Part shown: positions 1 to 6,285 of the stretch, piece by piece
Numbering within the stretch: the first letter of the stretch is position 1
How the letters are laid out: each line of letters starts with the position of its first letter
NCBI GenBank assembly: GCA_937873545.1
Contig: CALMWI010000093.1
Span: 1 to 10,500 of the forward strand
Reading direction: 5' to 3'
Source of the DNA: an uncultured bacterium
GTDB taxonomy: Bacteria > UBA4055
Length of the DNA stretch: 10,500 bases
Translations under genes and position numbers: made by a program
Notes under the pieces: model-generated
What the model was told of the DNA's origin: nothing
The model's database searches: none
The model's input: the letters and a program-made list of their open reading frames with translations, nothing else

Positions 1-1
1 A

Positions 2-277
2 ATGTATAACAAGAAAGATTTGAAAGACTTTAAATTTGACGAAAGTTTTACTGTCAATATGGACTGGAACGCATGGATTGAGCTCGCGGGCAGAGATGGC
101 GGATTTGTATATGAAAGAGGTAAATTTTTACTTCACAGAATACATTTAGAAGCAGAAACAAGTAAAGCTTTTACAGATGATCGCAGGAAAAATGAAGATC
201 TGCGGATATTTAAAAAATTATGGCCTGATTTTTTAGCGCGGATCATATCAAAAATATATTCGTTGAGTTACAGATAA
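2..277 (+). CDS. Family 2 glycosyltransferase, C-terminal fragment (5' end outside window)
   Basis: About 91 C-terminal residues are visible; the nucleotide-sugar-binding half would lie upstream of the window, so the ATG at position 2 is probably an internal methionine. The segment VNMDWNAWIEL, then FLLHRIHLEAETSK, then an acidic/basic helix and LWPDFLARIISKIYSLSY, is the usual C-terminal pattern of GT2 (GT-A fold) enzymes that add sugars to surface glycans. In that family the D-W pair sits near the catalytic base region and the HR-H segment follows it; this is family recall, not something provable from the fragment. It precedes another GT2 gene on the same strand, which fits a polysaccharide or glycolipid locus. 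The donor and acceptor cannot be told. Confidence 0.7.
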   Translation: MYNKKDLKDFKFDESFTVNMDWNAWIELAGRDGGFVYERGKFLLHRIHLEAETSKAFTDDRRKNEDLRIFKKLWPDFLARIISKIYSLSYR

Positions 278-285
278 GTTTATCG

Positions 286-314
286 TTGAAGTTTATAAAA
301 ATTCTTTTTATACT
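286..314 (+). promoter_or_regulatory. Candidate sigma70 promoter for the polyprenyl-phosphate glycosyltransferase
   Basis: TTGAAG (286-291) and TATACT (309-314) are separated by 17 nt, placing a start site near 321, about 25 nt before the GTG at 346. An A/T-only inverted repeat (TATAAAAA 294-301, TTTTTATA 305-312) overlaps the spacer and -10 box. It would let the second glycosyltransferase be expressed independently of the upstream gene. This is hexamer matching only. Confidence 0.4.
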
Positions 315-345
315 GTATGTGAATTAAAAGAGGACAACCTATCAG

Positions 346-1290
346 GTGAATAACTTGAATGATCCTGAAATAACGGTAGTAATACCCGCCTATAAATGTG
401 AGATGTGTATAGACGAGTTATATACAAGGATTGCAAAAACACTTGAGAGACTATGTTTAAGCTTCGAGATCATTTTTATTAACGATGCGAGCCCGGAGAA
501 CGACTGGGAAGCGATTAAAAAACTTTCAATCGCGGATAAAAGAGTCAAAGGGATAAATTTTTCACGAAATTTCGGACAGCATTATGCCATAACAGCCGGT
601 CTGGACAGCGCCAGGGGCAACTGGATCGTTATTATGGATTGCGACCTTCAGGATCAGCCGGAAGAGATCGAAAAGCTTTACAATAAAGCTAAAGAAGGCT
701 ATGAAATAGTTTATGCAAGAAGAGCGGAAAGGAAAGACGGATTTTTAAAGAAATTATCATCTAAGCTGTTCTATAAAGTTCTTAGCTTTCTGACTGACGT
801 TGAACAGGATGAAACGGTCGGTAATTTCGGAATTTACAGCAGAAGATCAATTGAAGCGGTTAAAAGCCTGAAAGAAAATCTCAGGTATTTCCCTGTGAAG
901 ATCAGATGGGTAGGATTCAGTTCGACGACAATTCCGGTAGAGCACAGCGCGAACAGGGACAGGGAGTCATCATATAATTTAAGGCGGCTTTTCAGTCTGG
1001 CACTTGATGTTATGCTTGCGACTTCGAACAAACCGTTAAAACTGGTTGTGCAGCTCGGAATGCTAATCTCCGCCACTTCGTTCATTTTCGCAGTATATCT
1101 GCTAATAAAAGCACTTTCCGGTGATTATCTGATAGCGGGCTGGCCGAGTCTTATCGTTTCAATATGGTTTTTATCGGGAATAATAATATTTATACTGGGC
1201 ATTATCGGGCTTTATGTCGGTAAAACTTTCGACGAAACAAAGAATAAACCTCTTTATATTATAAAGGAAACAACGGATAAAAATGACTGA
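346..1290 (+). CDS. Membrane-anchored GT2 glycosyltransferase, GtrB/ArnC/DPM1-like (polyprenyl-phosphate sugar transferase)
   Basis: The likely reaction is transfer of a sugar from a nucleotide donor to a polyprenyl (undecaprenyl) phosphate carrier at the cytoplasmic face of the inner membrane. The 314 residues match the family's usual length. Visible motifs are VVIPAYK (11-17), INDASPENDW (45-54), NFSRNFGQHYA (71-81), the metal-binding DCD (98-100) in MDCDLQDQPEE, and RESSY (206-210). Two C-terminal membrane helices lie at about 231-257 and 264-292, the GtrB/ArnC layout. The GTG start is chosen because AAGAGGA (328-334) lies 11 nt upstream and the next ATG would remove the first GT-A strand. 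Its stop overlaps the next gene by 8 nt, implying translational coupling. The sugar cannot be predicted. Confidence 0.93.
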   Translation: MNNLNDPEITVVIPAYKCEMCIDELYTRIAKTLERLCLSFEIIFINDASPENDWEAIKKLSIADKRVKGINFSRNFGQHYAITAGLDSARGNWIVIMDCDLQDQPEEIEKLYNKAKEGYEIVYARRAERKDGFLKKLSSKLFYKVLSFLTDVEQDETVGNFGIYSRRSIEAVKSLKENLRYFPVKIRWVGFSSTTIPVEHSANRDRESSYNLRRLFSLALDVMLATSNKPLKLVVQLGMLISATSFIFAVYLLIKALSGDYLIAGWPSLIVSIWFLSGIIIFILGIIGLYVGKTFDETKNKPLYIIKETTDKND

Positions 1291-1696
1291 AGAAAAAAAG
1301 ACAAAGAAATCAATTAAGATCACCGAAAAACAGGACGCGCTTCTAAGAAAGATCGCCAACGCTATAGCTATCAGAGGCATGACCGCACCGACTATATTTT
1401 TTCTGGAATCCGTTCAGCCGCTGAATTATATTGCCAGCCAATTCATGGCTTATGTTGAACCCTTTCTGACATTCGTGATACCGCGTGAAGAATATAACGA
1501 CATTCAGCAGATCTTGGAGCAGCGGAAGGGAATAGATTATTTTCTGACAATTCTTGAAGACGAGGAGTTTAAGAAGCAGCAGCACGACAAAAAGGTCAAG
1601 CAGGATATTAAAAACATCAAGAAGATGGAAAAAGTCGCTGCTGAAGAGCGGAAAAAGCTTATGGAAAAACTGAAAAAAGAGAAAGAAAACAAGTAA
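1283..1696 (+). CDS. Small conserved protein of unknown function, coupled to the glycosyltransferase
   Basis: I do not recognise a named family. The 137-residue protein has a lysine-rich N-terminus (1-18), then a compact, partly hydrophobic core RGMTAPTIFFLESVQPL (31-47) continuing through ASQFMAYVEPF (51-61). LEQRKGIDYFLTILED (78-93) follows, and then a highly charged K/E-rich helical tail (94-137) likely to form a coiled coil. From memory, a core of the type RGM-AP-IFFLES--PL---SQ occurs in short hypothetical proteins of several phyla. The hydrophobic stretch is short and carries E42, so it is more likely an amphipathic or membrane-surface segment than a clear transmembrane helix. The ATG lies 6 nt after CGGA and inside the 3' end of the glycosyltransferase gene (8-nt overlap), so co-translation is likely. 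A role next to a membrane glycosyltransferase is only inferred from position. Confidence 0.82.
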   Translation: MTEEKKTKKSIKITEKQDALLRKIANAIAIRGMTAPTIFFLESVQPLNYIASQFMAYVEPFLTFVIPREEYNDIQQILEQRKGIDYFLTILEDEEFKKQQHDKKVKQDIKNIKKMEKVAAEERKKLMEKLKKEKENK

Positions 1697-1751
1697 GTAT
1701 AAAAATTCTATATTTTAGATAAAAAGAAACTCGTTGAATTTACTTTTGCTA

Positions 1752-2474
1752 TCAATTTCTCTCGAAAACTTTGATAAAATGAGATCCGAATTTTCGGATC
1801 TTTTTATTTTCAAGCCTGTTGAGCAGGTATTTGTCAATTTTATAAAAAGTCTCAGGGAAATATTGAGATATTCTGAAAGTAAGCATTCTTAGAGCTATCA
1901 TATGCGTAGGGAAGCTTATTATCTCATGAAAACCGTTATCGTTCATAACTTTTGTCGTCTGCGAATGAGTTCTGGCGTTCAGGTGAGCAGATGATATTAT
2001 GGGCTTTGTTTTAAAAAACCTTTCATGAAGTATTACATACTTTCCGGAAAGCCTGCAGATATTGTCCAGTGACCTTTTCCATTCACCATCATCCAGAATA
2101 TGGTAAAGAACATCAAAAGAGTGAACAACATCAAAACTCTTGTCATCCCCTATGATTTCTGATATCGGGGAGCAGATTTTTGCGATGCTTTGAGTTTTTA
2201 TTCTGTCGAGACCGGTTTGAGATATATCCGCAGCAGTGACTTTGAAACCATTCTCATGCAGAAAATCTGAGAAGAGACCTATGCCGCAGCCGGCATCGAG
2301 AGCTGTTTTTTCATCCGGCAGTTCAAGCATATCAAGAACGAGTTTATACCGTTCCTTTAAAATTTTATAGATATAATAGTTTGCAGTTTCGGAATATTTT
2401 CTTGATCCTACCGAAGCTATCTTATCTTTATCAGCTTTGTGCCTTTCTATCCAGTATTGTTTGTCATCAAGCAT
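1752..2474 (-). CDS. Class I SAM-dependent methyltransferase
   Basis: A Rossmann-fold methyltransferase, about 240 residues, predicted cytoplasmic. The SAM-binding glycine loop is LDAGCGIGLF (59-68). The acidic residue after strand 2 is in VTAADIS (D83), and the post-motif strand is SFDVVHSFDVLYHI (113-126), followed by YVILHERFF (146-154). Such proteins with an N-terminal W-ER-K segment near glycosyltransferases often modify sugars, lipids or quinone-like small molecules; the substrate here is unknown. I place the start at 2474 because AAAAGGAAA ends just upstream of that ATG. An in-frame ATG at 2489 (five residues longer) has no recognisable ribosome site and lies on the other side of that Shine-Dalgarno. 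The gene converges with the glycosyltransferase unit, and its last codons contain that unit's terminator. Confidence 0.87.
   Translation of the reverse strand: MLDDKQYWIERHKADKDKIASVGSRKYSETANYYIYKILKERYKLVLDMLELPDEKTALDAGCGIGLFSDFLHENGFKVTAADISQTGLDRIKTQSIAKICSPISEIIGDDKSFDVVHSFDVLYHILDDGEWKRSLDNICRLSGKYVILHERFFKTKPIISSAHLNARTHSQTTKVMNDNGFHEIISFPTHMIALRMLTFRISQYFPETFYKIDKYLLNRLENKKIRKFGSHFIKVFERN
1782..1810 (+). terminator. Intrinsic terminator of the glycosyltransferase unit, inside the opposing methyltransferase gene
   Basis: AGATCCGA (1782-1789) pairs perfectly with TCGGATCT (1794-1801) across a 4-nt ATTT loop. TTTT-A-TTTT follows (1802-1810). It lies 86 nt after the stop of the small protein and is oriented for plus-strand transcripts. 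On the minus strand there is no U-tract after the hairpin. The stem falls within codons near the methyltransferase C-terminus. Confidence 0.75.
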
Positions 2475-2477
2475 AAA

Positions 2478-2486
2478 TTTCCTTTT
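2478..2486 (-). promoter_or_regulatory. Ribosome binding site that decides the methyltransferase start
   Basis: Read on the minus strand this is AAAAGGAAA. The AGGA core (2480-2483) sits 5 nt before the ATG at 2474. The other in-frame ATG (2489) lies upstream of this site and has no purine-rich site of its own, so initiation at 2474 is favoured. Confidence 0.6.
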
Positions 2487-2520
2487 CATGAAAGCGAAAA
2501 TCTAAGAAAATTGCAGGATT

Positions 2521-2549
2521 ATTACAAACTTTTTTTTGTGTAAAATCAA
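2521..2549 (-). promoter_or_regulatory. Candidate promoter for the methyltransferase
   Basis: On the minus strand TTGATT (2549-2544) and TGTAAT (2526-2521) are 17 nt apart. The spacer contains a run of eight A. The predicted transcript start is near 2514, about 40 nt before the chosen start codon. It overlaps the candidate serS promoter on the other strand. Confidence 0.4.
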
Positions 2550-2564
2550 AAATAGATATATATT
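2536..2564 (+). promoter_or_regulatory. Candidate promoter for serS
   Basis: TTGTGT (2536-2541) and TATATT (2559-2564) are separated by 17 nt, with a predicted start near 2571 and a leader of about 28 nt. The 8-bp palindrome AACCGGTT (2567-2574) spans the predicted start site. The -35 box is weak. The arrangement is divergent and interleaved with the methyltransferase promoter, so the two would compete for polymerase. Confidence 0.38.
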
Positions 2565-2598
2565 TCAACCGGTTTTTTAAAATAAAGAGGAAAACATC

Positions 2599-3864
2599 AT
2601 GCTGGACATGAAATACATCAGAGAGAATCCGGACAAAGTAAAAGCCGGGATAAAAAGCAAGAAAGTCGAAATTGATATAGACGGACTCTTGGAACTCGAT
2701 AAGAAAAGAAGAGATATCTTAAGCGAGGTCGAGGTCTTGAAAGCCGAGAGGAATAAAGCCACTAATCTTATAGCGGAACTGAAGCGTAATAAGCAGAACG
2801 CTGATGACGCCGTGCTTAAGAGCAGGGAGATAGGCGATAAGATCGTCGGTTATGACAATGAATTAAGAGATGTTGAGAAAAATATCAAAGATATCATGAT
2901 GACGATCCCGAACCTGCCTCACGAGAGCGTTCCTGTCGGAAAGGACGCTGAGGACAATATTACGGTCAGAGAGTGCGGAAAGAAAAGAGATTTTACATTT
3001 ACGCCTAAAGATCATATCCAGCTTACCGAAAAACTGGGCATCATGGACTTTAAAAGGGCGAGCAGGATGAGCGGGTCGGGTTTTCCGCTTTATGTGGGAA
3101 AAGGCGCAGCGCTCGAAAGGGCCCTTATAAATTATATGCTTGAATATCATATCAAGGACGGATTTGTTGAGATAATGCCGCCGATAGTCACTCTTCCGCA
3201 TTCTATGGAAGGGACAGGTCAGCTGCCGAAGATGAAAGAGGATATGTACTATTGCGAAAAGGATGATCTATATCTGATCCCGACGGCCGAAGTGACCATT
3301 ACCAACTTCCACAGGGAGGAAACGCTTCACGGGGATAATCTTCCGCTTTATTATGTAGGATATACGCCCTGTTTTAGAAGAGAGGCCGGCAGCTACGGAA
3401 AGGAGACGAAAGGTCTGTTGAGGGTACATCAGTTCAACAAGGTCGAGATGGTCAAGTTCGTGAAACCTGAAACTTCTTACGATGAGCTTGAAAGTATGGT
3501 TAAGAGAGTCGAAGGAATTCTGAACGAATTGAAGATACCGTACAGGATACTGTTACTTTGCACAGGCGATTTAAGCTTCGGCGCGGCTAAATGTTATGAT
3601 GTCGAGACCTGGTCACCGGCCGAGAATAAATATCTTGAAGCTTCATCATGCAGTAATTTCGTTGATTTTCAGGCGAGAAGAATGGATTTAAGGTACAGGC
3701 CTGAGGCCGGCGCTAAACTGGAATATGTTCATACTTTGAACGGCAGCGGGCTTGCGACTTCAAGGCTGATGGTATCTATTATGGAGCACTATCAGAATGA
3801 GGACGGAAGTATTACGGTGCCTGAGGTTCTGAGGAAATATACAGGATTTGATGTTATAAAATAG
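2599..3864 (+). CDS. serS: Seryl-tRNA synthetase (class II)
   Basis: Charges tRNA-Ser (and tRNA-Sec where present) with serine using ATP; cytoplasmic homodimer. The 421 residues match bacterial SerRS length. Residues about 28-100 form the antiparallel coiled-coil arm that grips the long variable arm of the tRNA. The catalytic core shows the serine-binding TAE (229-231), motif 2 with FRREAGS (259-265) followed by GLLRVHQFNKVE (272-283), the LEASSCSN segment (346-353), and motif 3 beginning LNGSGLA (380-386) with the class II arginine at R389. AAGAGGA (2585-2591) precedes the ATG at good spacing; a second in-frame ATG at 2608 is less well placed. It appears to be transcribed alone, with a structured downstream region holding a terminator. 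Confidence 0.98.
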   Translation: MLDMKYIRENPDKVKAGIKSKKVEIDIDGLLELDKKRRDILSEVEVLKAERNKATNLIAELKRNKQNADDAVLKSREIGDKIVGYDNELRDVEKNIKDIMMTIPNLPHESVPVGKDAEDNITVRECGKKRDFTFTPKDHIQLTEKLGIMDFKRASRMSGSGFPLYVGKGAALERALINYMLEYHIKDGFVEIMPPIVTLPHSMEGTGQLPKMKEDMYYCEKDDLYLIPTAEVTITNFHREETLHGDNLPLYYVGYTPCFRREAGSYGKETKGLLRVHQFNKVEMVKFVKPETSYDELESMVKRVEGILNELKIPYRILLLCTGDLSFGAAKCYDVETWSPAENKYLEASSCSNFVDFQARRMDLRYRPEAGAKLEYVHTLNGSGLATSRLMVSIMEHYQNEDGSITVPEVLRKYTGFDVIK

Positions 3865-3871
3865 GGTTTTC

Positions 3872-4041
3872 TCACTTTCTTTTGCACGCCCGAAAAGAAA
3901 GTGACAAAGAAAAGGGCGTCGTAAAATGTCCAGTTCAGAGCTACCTGCATCGGCAGCTTCCAGCCGAGGTAATTTCCATGAAATATAAAATATACGAGCG
4001 GATCGGTAACCCCTTCCGCTTTTTTCTGAACTGATTTTACG
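3872..4041. repeat. 170-bp structured non-coding element (REP/MITE-like or structured RNA)
   Basis: This fills most of the 217-bp gap after serS and shows nested, mostly perfect pairings. A 12-bp inverted repeat TCACTTTCTTTT (3872-3883)/AAAAGAAAGTGA (3893-3904) has a loop whose ACGCCC (3886-3891) is complementary to GGGCGT (3914-3919), allowing an H-type pseudoknot. A long-range stem follows: CGTAAAAT (3920-3927) with ATTTTACG (4034-4041), and CAGTTCAGA (3931-3939) with TCTGAACTG (4025-4033). That is 17 bp with one 3-nt bulge, enclosing 85 nt. Inside are TACCT/AGGTA (3942-3946/3967-3971) stacked through a bulge on CGGC/GCCG (3951-3954/3963-3966), and the terminator hairpin at 3997-4020. From memory, sequences resembling the first hairpin plus the GGGCG tail recur between genes in many bacterial genomes, so a dispersed palindromic repeat is the first guess. 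No terminal target duplication or transposase is seen. Only one copy lies in this window. Confidence 0.65.
3997..4025 (+). terminator. serS: Intrinsic terminator downstream of serS
   Basis: AGCGGA (3997-4002) pairs with TCCGCT (4015-4020) around a 12-nt loop that can close further through GG/CC. The final stem T begins a run of six T (4020-4025). It lies 132 nt after the serS stop and inside the larger structured element. The same T-run borders the outer stem of that element, so the terminator and the long-range stem may compete. A weaker second hairpin, TTTAC/GTAAA at 4036-4050 followed by GATTTTT, comes just after. Confidence 0.55.
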
Positions 4042-4081
4042 AGGGGTAAAGATTTTTAAGGAATAGGATTTAATTAGGATA

Positions 4082-4759
4082 TTATTTCTCGTCTTTTTTG
4101 GGAGGTTCGAATTTGATTTTTTGACTCATATGGGTACTTTCAGGTTTCCCCATACAATTTATTGCAGGTGTGAATTTTAGTTTTTTAAATGCTTCAACAC
4201 TCAATTCACCAAAACCGCAATTTGGCGGATCTTCCTTTGCTATAGAAATGTTCTCTGTAAAGCCATCTTTGTTACAAATGAATCTGATTACAACAACACC
4301 GGATAATGAATCTATTTTTGCTTGAACAGGATAATTAGCCTTAAAATAATTTCTTAGAAAAGTTTTAGATTCTTCGCTTAATACAGGTCTTGTTGATGGT
4401 CCATCAGCATGCCAAAATTTTTCTTCAATTACTTTAGGAGGAAGAGGGGGTGGTGGAGGTACAGATGATATCGTTTTTATTTTTGTGGTATCAGCTTTAC
4501 AAATAAACCACTTTTTTTGAAGTTCACAGACCTCCTTCCAAAGACCATTATATACAGGAAGAAGTTCGTCATATCTTGTTTTGGTTAAATCGTTACTTTT
4601 CATTGATATTTCAACTTTCTTCCACTCATTCATCTTAGCTTCATACGCAGCTTTTAGACTGTCGCATTTGGATTTTATCACATGGGAATCTTGGGAAAAT
4701 GCAGAAAAGGATAGCAGGAAAATCGCAATAATAAATATTTTCAGGTTTATGTTTTTCAT
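4082..4759 (-). CDS. Secreted TonB C-terminal-domain protein
   Basis: The 225-residue protein begins with a signal peptide: basic N-terminus, hydrophobic core about 8-20, likely cleavage after AFS at 22. A helical, charged segment (about 25-90) and a proline stretch with VPPPPPLPP (100-108) follow. The C-terminal domain, about 128-219, fits the TonB C-terminal fold: SGVVVIRFICNKDGFTENISI (starting at 153), then FGELSVEAFKKLKFTPAINCMGKP and QKIKF. TonB itself energises outer-membrane receptors through ExbB/ExbD. Here there is no ExbBD neighbour, and the N-terminus looks like a cleaved signal rather than an anchor, so a periplasmic partner or structural role is equally possible. Six cysteines (32, 78, 87, 162, 181, 202) could form disulfides. 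No strong ribosome site precedes the ATG. It lies 49 nt after the ATPase gene on the same strand and may share its transcript. Confidence 0.88.
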   Translation of the reverse strand: MKNINLKIFIIAIFLLSFSAFSQDSHVIKSKCDSLKAAYEAKMNEWKKVEISMKSNDLTKTRYDELLPVYNGLWKEVCELQKKWFICKADTTKIKTISSVPPPPPLPPKVIEEKFWHADGPSTRPVLSEESKTFLRNYFKANYPVQAKIDSLSGVVVIRFICNKDGFTENISIAKEDPPNCGFGELSVEAFKKLKFTPAINCMGKPESTHMSQKIKFEPPKKDEK

Positions 4760-4808
4760 AGAAGTAAGTTAATGCAAGTATCCGAATAAATCAAGGATTT
4801 GATAGAAG

Positions 4809-6149
4809 TTATATAAATCTTCCAACAATTTCCTTTAGGTTGCCAGCAAGATAATAAGGAAGGTTGATCAAGGTAAATATTTTGCCAGATGGAGTGGAAA
4901 CCATCTCGAAATGCATCATGTTTCCGCAGATCCTAACGGCAAAATCGCTTTCTGACCGATCCATAAAAAGATGAAGTGATTTTAAACTTCCGACCGCTCC
5001 GGATTTAACTTCAACAGGAATTATTGTTCCTTTAACTTGGACAATAATATCTACTTCGGCATTGCTGGCTTTTGATTCTCGTGTCCAGATCGGAACAGGG
5101 CTGTTATCAGCATAATCATTTGCGATTATTTCCTGGCGGACTATATGTTCAGCTATAAGACCTTTGTATATTGCATTCAGATCGTCATATTTGAAGAATT
5201 CAGGCTGAATACCTGTAAAGTAATTGATGATACCGGTATCAAGGAACTGGAGCTTTGGAGATTTTTTAAAATCAGTTATTGAAGGGATGTCTGTATTGGT
5301 AACGGGGTATATCAAATATATGATCATCGCTTTTTCAATCAGCCTTAAAGCTTCTCCGACCTCTCTTGATCTGTAAGACGAATTACCGAAATTCTGAAAT
5401 TTTATCCTTTTTCCTGTTTCTGCCGGTACTGCATTTAAACAGTGTGTAATAATTGACTTTAAAGTGTTATTTCTGGCATATTTCTCCGCATCGCTGATAA
5501 AAGAAACTAAAAGAGATTGAAAAACCCCTTTTAATGAGCCCAGATCATTGTCAGCAAGATATGTTTTTATTATTTCAGGCATTCCTCCAACAAGAGTATA
5601 TCTGTGAAAAAGTTTCATTAGTTTGTCGTGAGCGTAATCCGGGATTTTTTCTGAAGCAATAATTTCAATTAATTTATTTTCTTTTGAGGCTTGTAAAAAT
5701 TCTTCGAAATTAAAAGGATACATATAGAGGTATTCTACTCTGCCTACAGGGAAACTTATATTTTTATTTTCGAGAGCTATCTCGAGAAGCGACCCGGCTG
5801 CAATGATAAATATATCCGGTCTGTTTTCATAGAAATAACGCAGCATTTTGATAGCTTGTGCGGAGTTTTGAATTTCATCAATAAAAATAAGTACGCTGCC
5901 TTTGTTAAAAGAGATGTTTTTTAATACTTGTATTGCCTGAATAATATCATCAATTCCGTAATCTGATTTAAATATCTGTTGATCGGCAAAAAGATCAAGA
6001 TTGAGTTCAACGAAGTAATCAAATTCTTTCGAAAACATATTTACAACCGTTGTTTTACCGACCTGCCTGGCGCCTCTTAGTATCAACGGTTTTCTTTGAG
6101 CTCTATTTTTCCATTTTATAAGGTCTTTAATAATTTTTCTTTCAAACAT
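4809..6149 (-). CDS. AAA_14/DUF4143-family ATPase
   Basis: The protein is 446 residues, within the usual 380-450 of this family. An N-terminal P-loop domain has Walker A GARQVGKTT (26-34), Walker B LIFIDE (87-92), and a sensor-like AAGSLLEIAL segment (117-126), followed by the family's PVGRVEYLYMYPFNFEEFL region (134-152). The C-terminal DUF4143 half has the conserved LQFLDTGIINYFTG (300-313) and GLIAEHIVRQE (330-340). It ends in a PD-(D/E)XK-like core with AEVDIIV (364-370) and PVEVKSG (378-384), so a nuclease fold is plausible, though whether it cuts nucleic acid in this family is not established. These genes are common, often multicopy and sporadically distributed; their biological role is poorly known. 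A promoter with a 15-bp direct repeat lies upstream. GGA about 9 nt before the ATG is a weak ribosome site. Confidence 0.95.
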   Translation of the reverse strand: MFERKIIKDLIKWKNRAQRKPLILRGARQVGKTTVVNMFSKEFDYFVELNLDLFADQQIFKSDYGIDDIIQAIQVLKNISFNKGSVLIFIDEIQNSAQAIKMLRYFYENRPDIFIIAAGSLLEIALENKNISFPVGRVEYLYMYPFNFEEFLQASKENKLIEIIASEKIPDYAHDKLMKLFHRYTLVGGMPEIIKTYLADNDLGSLKGVFQSLLVSFISDAEKYARNNTLKSIITHCLNAVPAETGKRIKFQNFGNSSYRSREVGEALRLIEKAMIIYLIYPVTNTDIPSITDFKKSPKLQFLDTGIINYFTGIQPEFFKYDDLNAIYKGLIAEHIVRQEIIANDYADNSPVPIWTRESKASNAEVDIIVQVKGTIIPVEVKSGAVGSLKSLHLFMDRSESDFAVRICGNMMHFEMVSTPSGKIFTLINLPYYLAGNLKEIVGRFI

Positions 6150-6177
6150 ATATTAGGTTCCAATTATATTTTCTTTC

Positions 6178-6206
6178 AATATAATAATATTTTGTAACAA
6201 AGTAAA
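6178..6206 (-). promoter_or_regulatory. Promoter of the DUF4143 ATPase
   Basis: On the minus strand TTTACT (6206-6201) and TATATT (6183-6178) are 17 nt apart, predicting a start near 6171 and a leader of about 22 nt. The -35 box lies inside one copy of a 15-bp direct repeat, which suggests regulation by a protein binding there. Confidence 0.5.
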
Positions 6207-6240
6207 GCATCTTTCTGACATAATATGTAACAAAGTAAAG
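6193..6240. repeat. Two 15-bp direct repeats in the ATPase promoter
   Basis: TGTAACAAAGTAAAG occurs exactly at 6193-6207 and 6226-6240. Both copies are preceded by ATAATAT (6184-6190 and 6220-6226, with slightly different offset). The repeat-to-repeat distance is 33 bp, about three helical turns, so a dimeric regulator could bind both copies on one DNA face. The downstream copy, in the sense of minus-strand transcription, covers the -35 box. A duplication without function is the alternative. Confidence 0.8.
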
Positions 6241-6262
6241 GTTGTTTCTCGAAATTTAGAGT

Positions 6263-6285
6263 AAAAATACTCAATGCGTTGAGTA
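6263..6285 (-). terminator. xth: Intrinsic terminator of the exonuclease III gene
   Basis: TACTCAA (6268-6274) and TTGAGTA (6279-6285) form a 7-bp stem with a 4-nt loop. Read on the minus strand, five T (6267-6263) follow directly. It lies 14 nt past the exonuclease stop codon. The stem is AT-rich, so termination may be only moderate. Confidence 0.6.

Noticed and set aside
294..312. The TATAAAAA/TTTTTATA inverted repeat as a terminator for the first glycosyltransferase
   Set aside because: The stem is purely A/T with a 3-nt loop and no following T-run, and it coincides with a plausible promoter spacer and -10 box.
2487..2489. Upstream ATG as the methyltransferase start
   Set aside because: It lacks a ribosome site and sits on the far side of AAAAGGAAA, which is ideally spaced for the ATG at 2474. 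The five extra residues (MKRKF) add nothing recognisable.
3926..3988. A 20-codon open frame starting at an ATG within the structured element after serS
   Set aside because: The serine/alanine-rich peptide has only AGGG at poor spacing before it, and the DNA is better explained by the paired arms of the non-coding element.
4809..6149. Defence or toxin-antitoxin module centred on the DUF4143 ATPase
   Set aside because: No partner nuclease, methylase or small antitoxin-like gene flanks it; the only co-directional neighbour is a TonB-domain protein. Calling a defence system would go beyond the evidence.
6193..6240. CRISPR-like repeats
   Set aside because: Only two 15-bp copies with an 18-bp gap, too short and too few, and no cas genes nearby. 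A promoter-associated direct repeat fits better.
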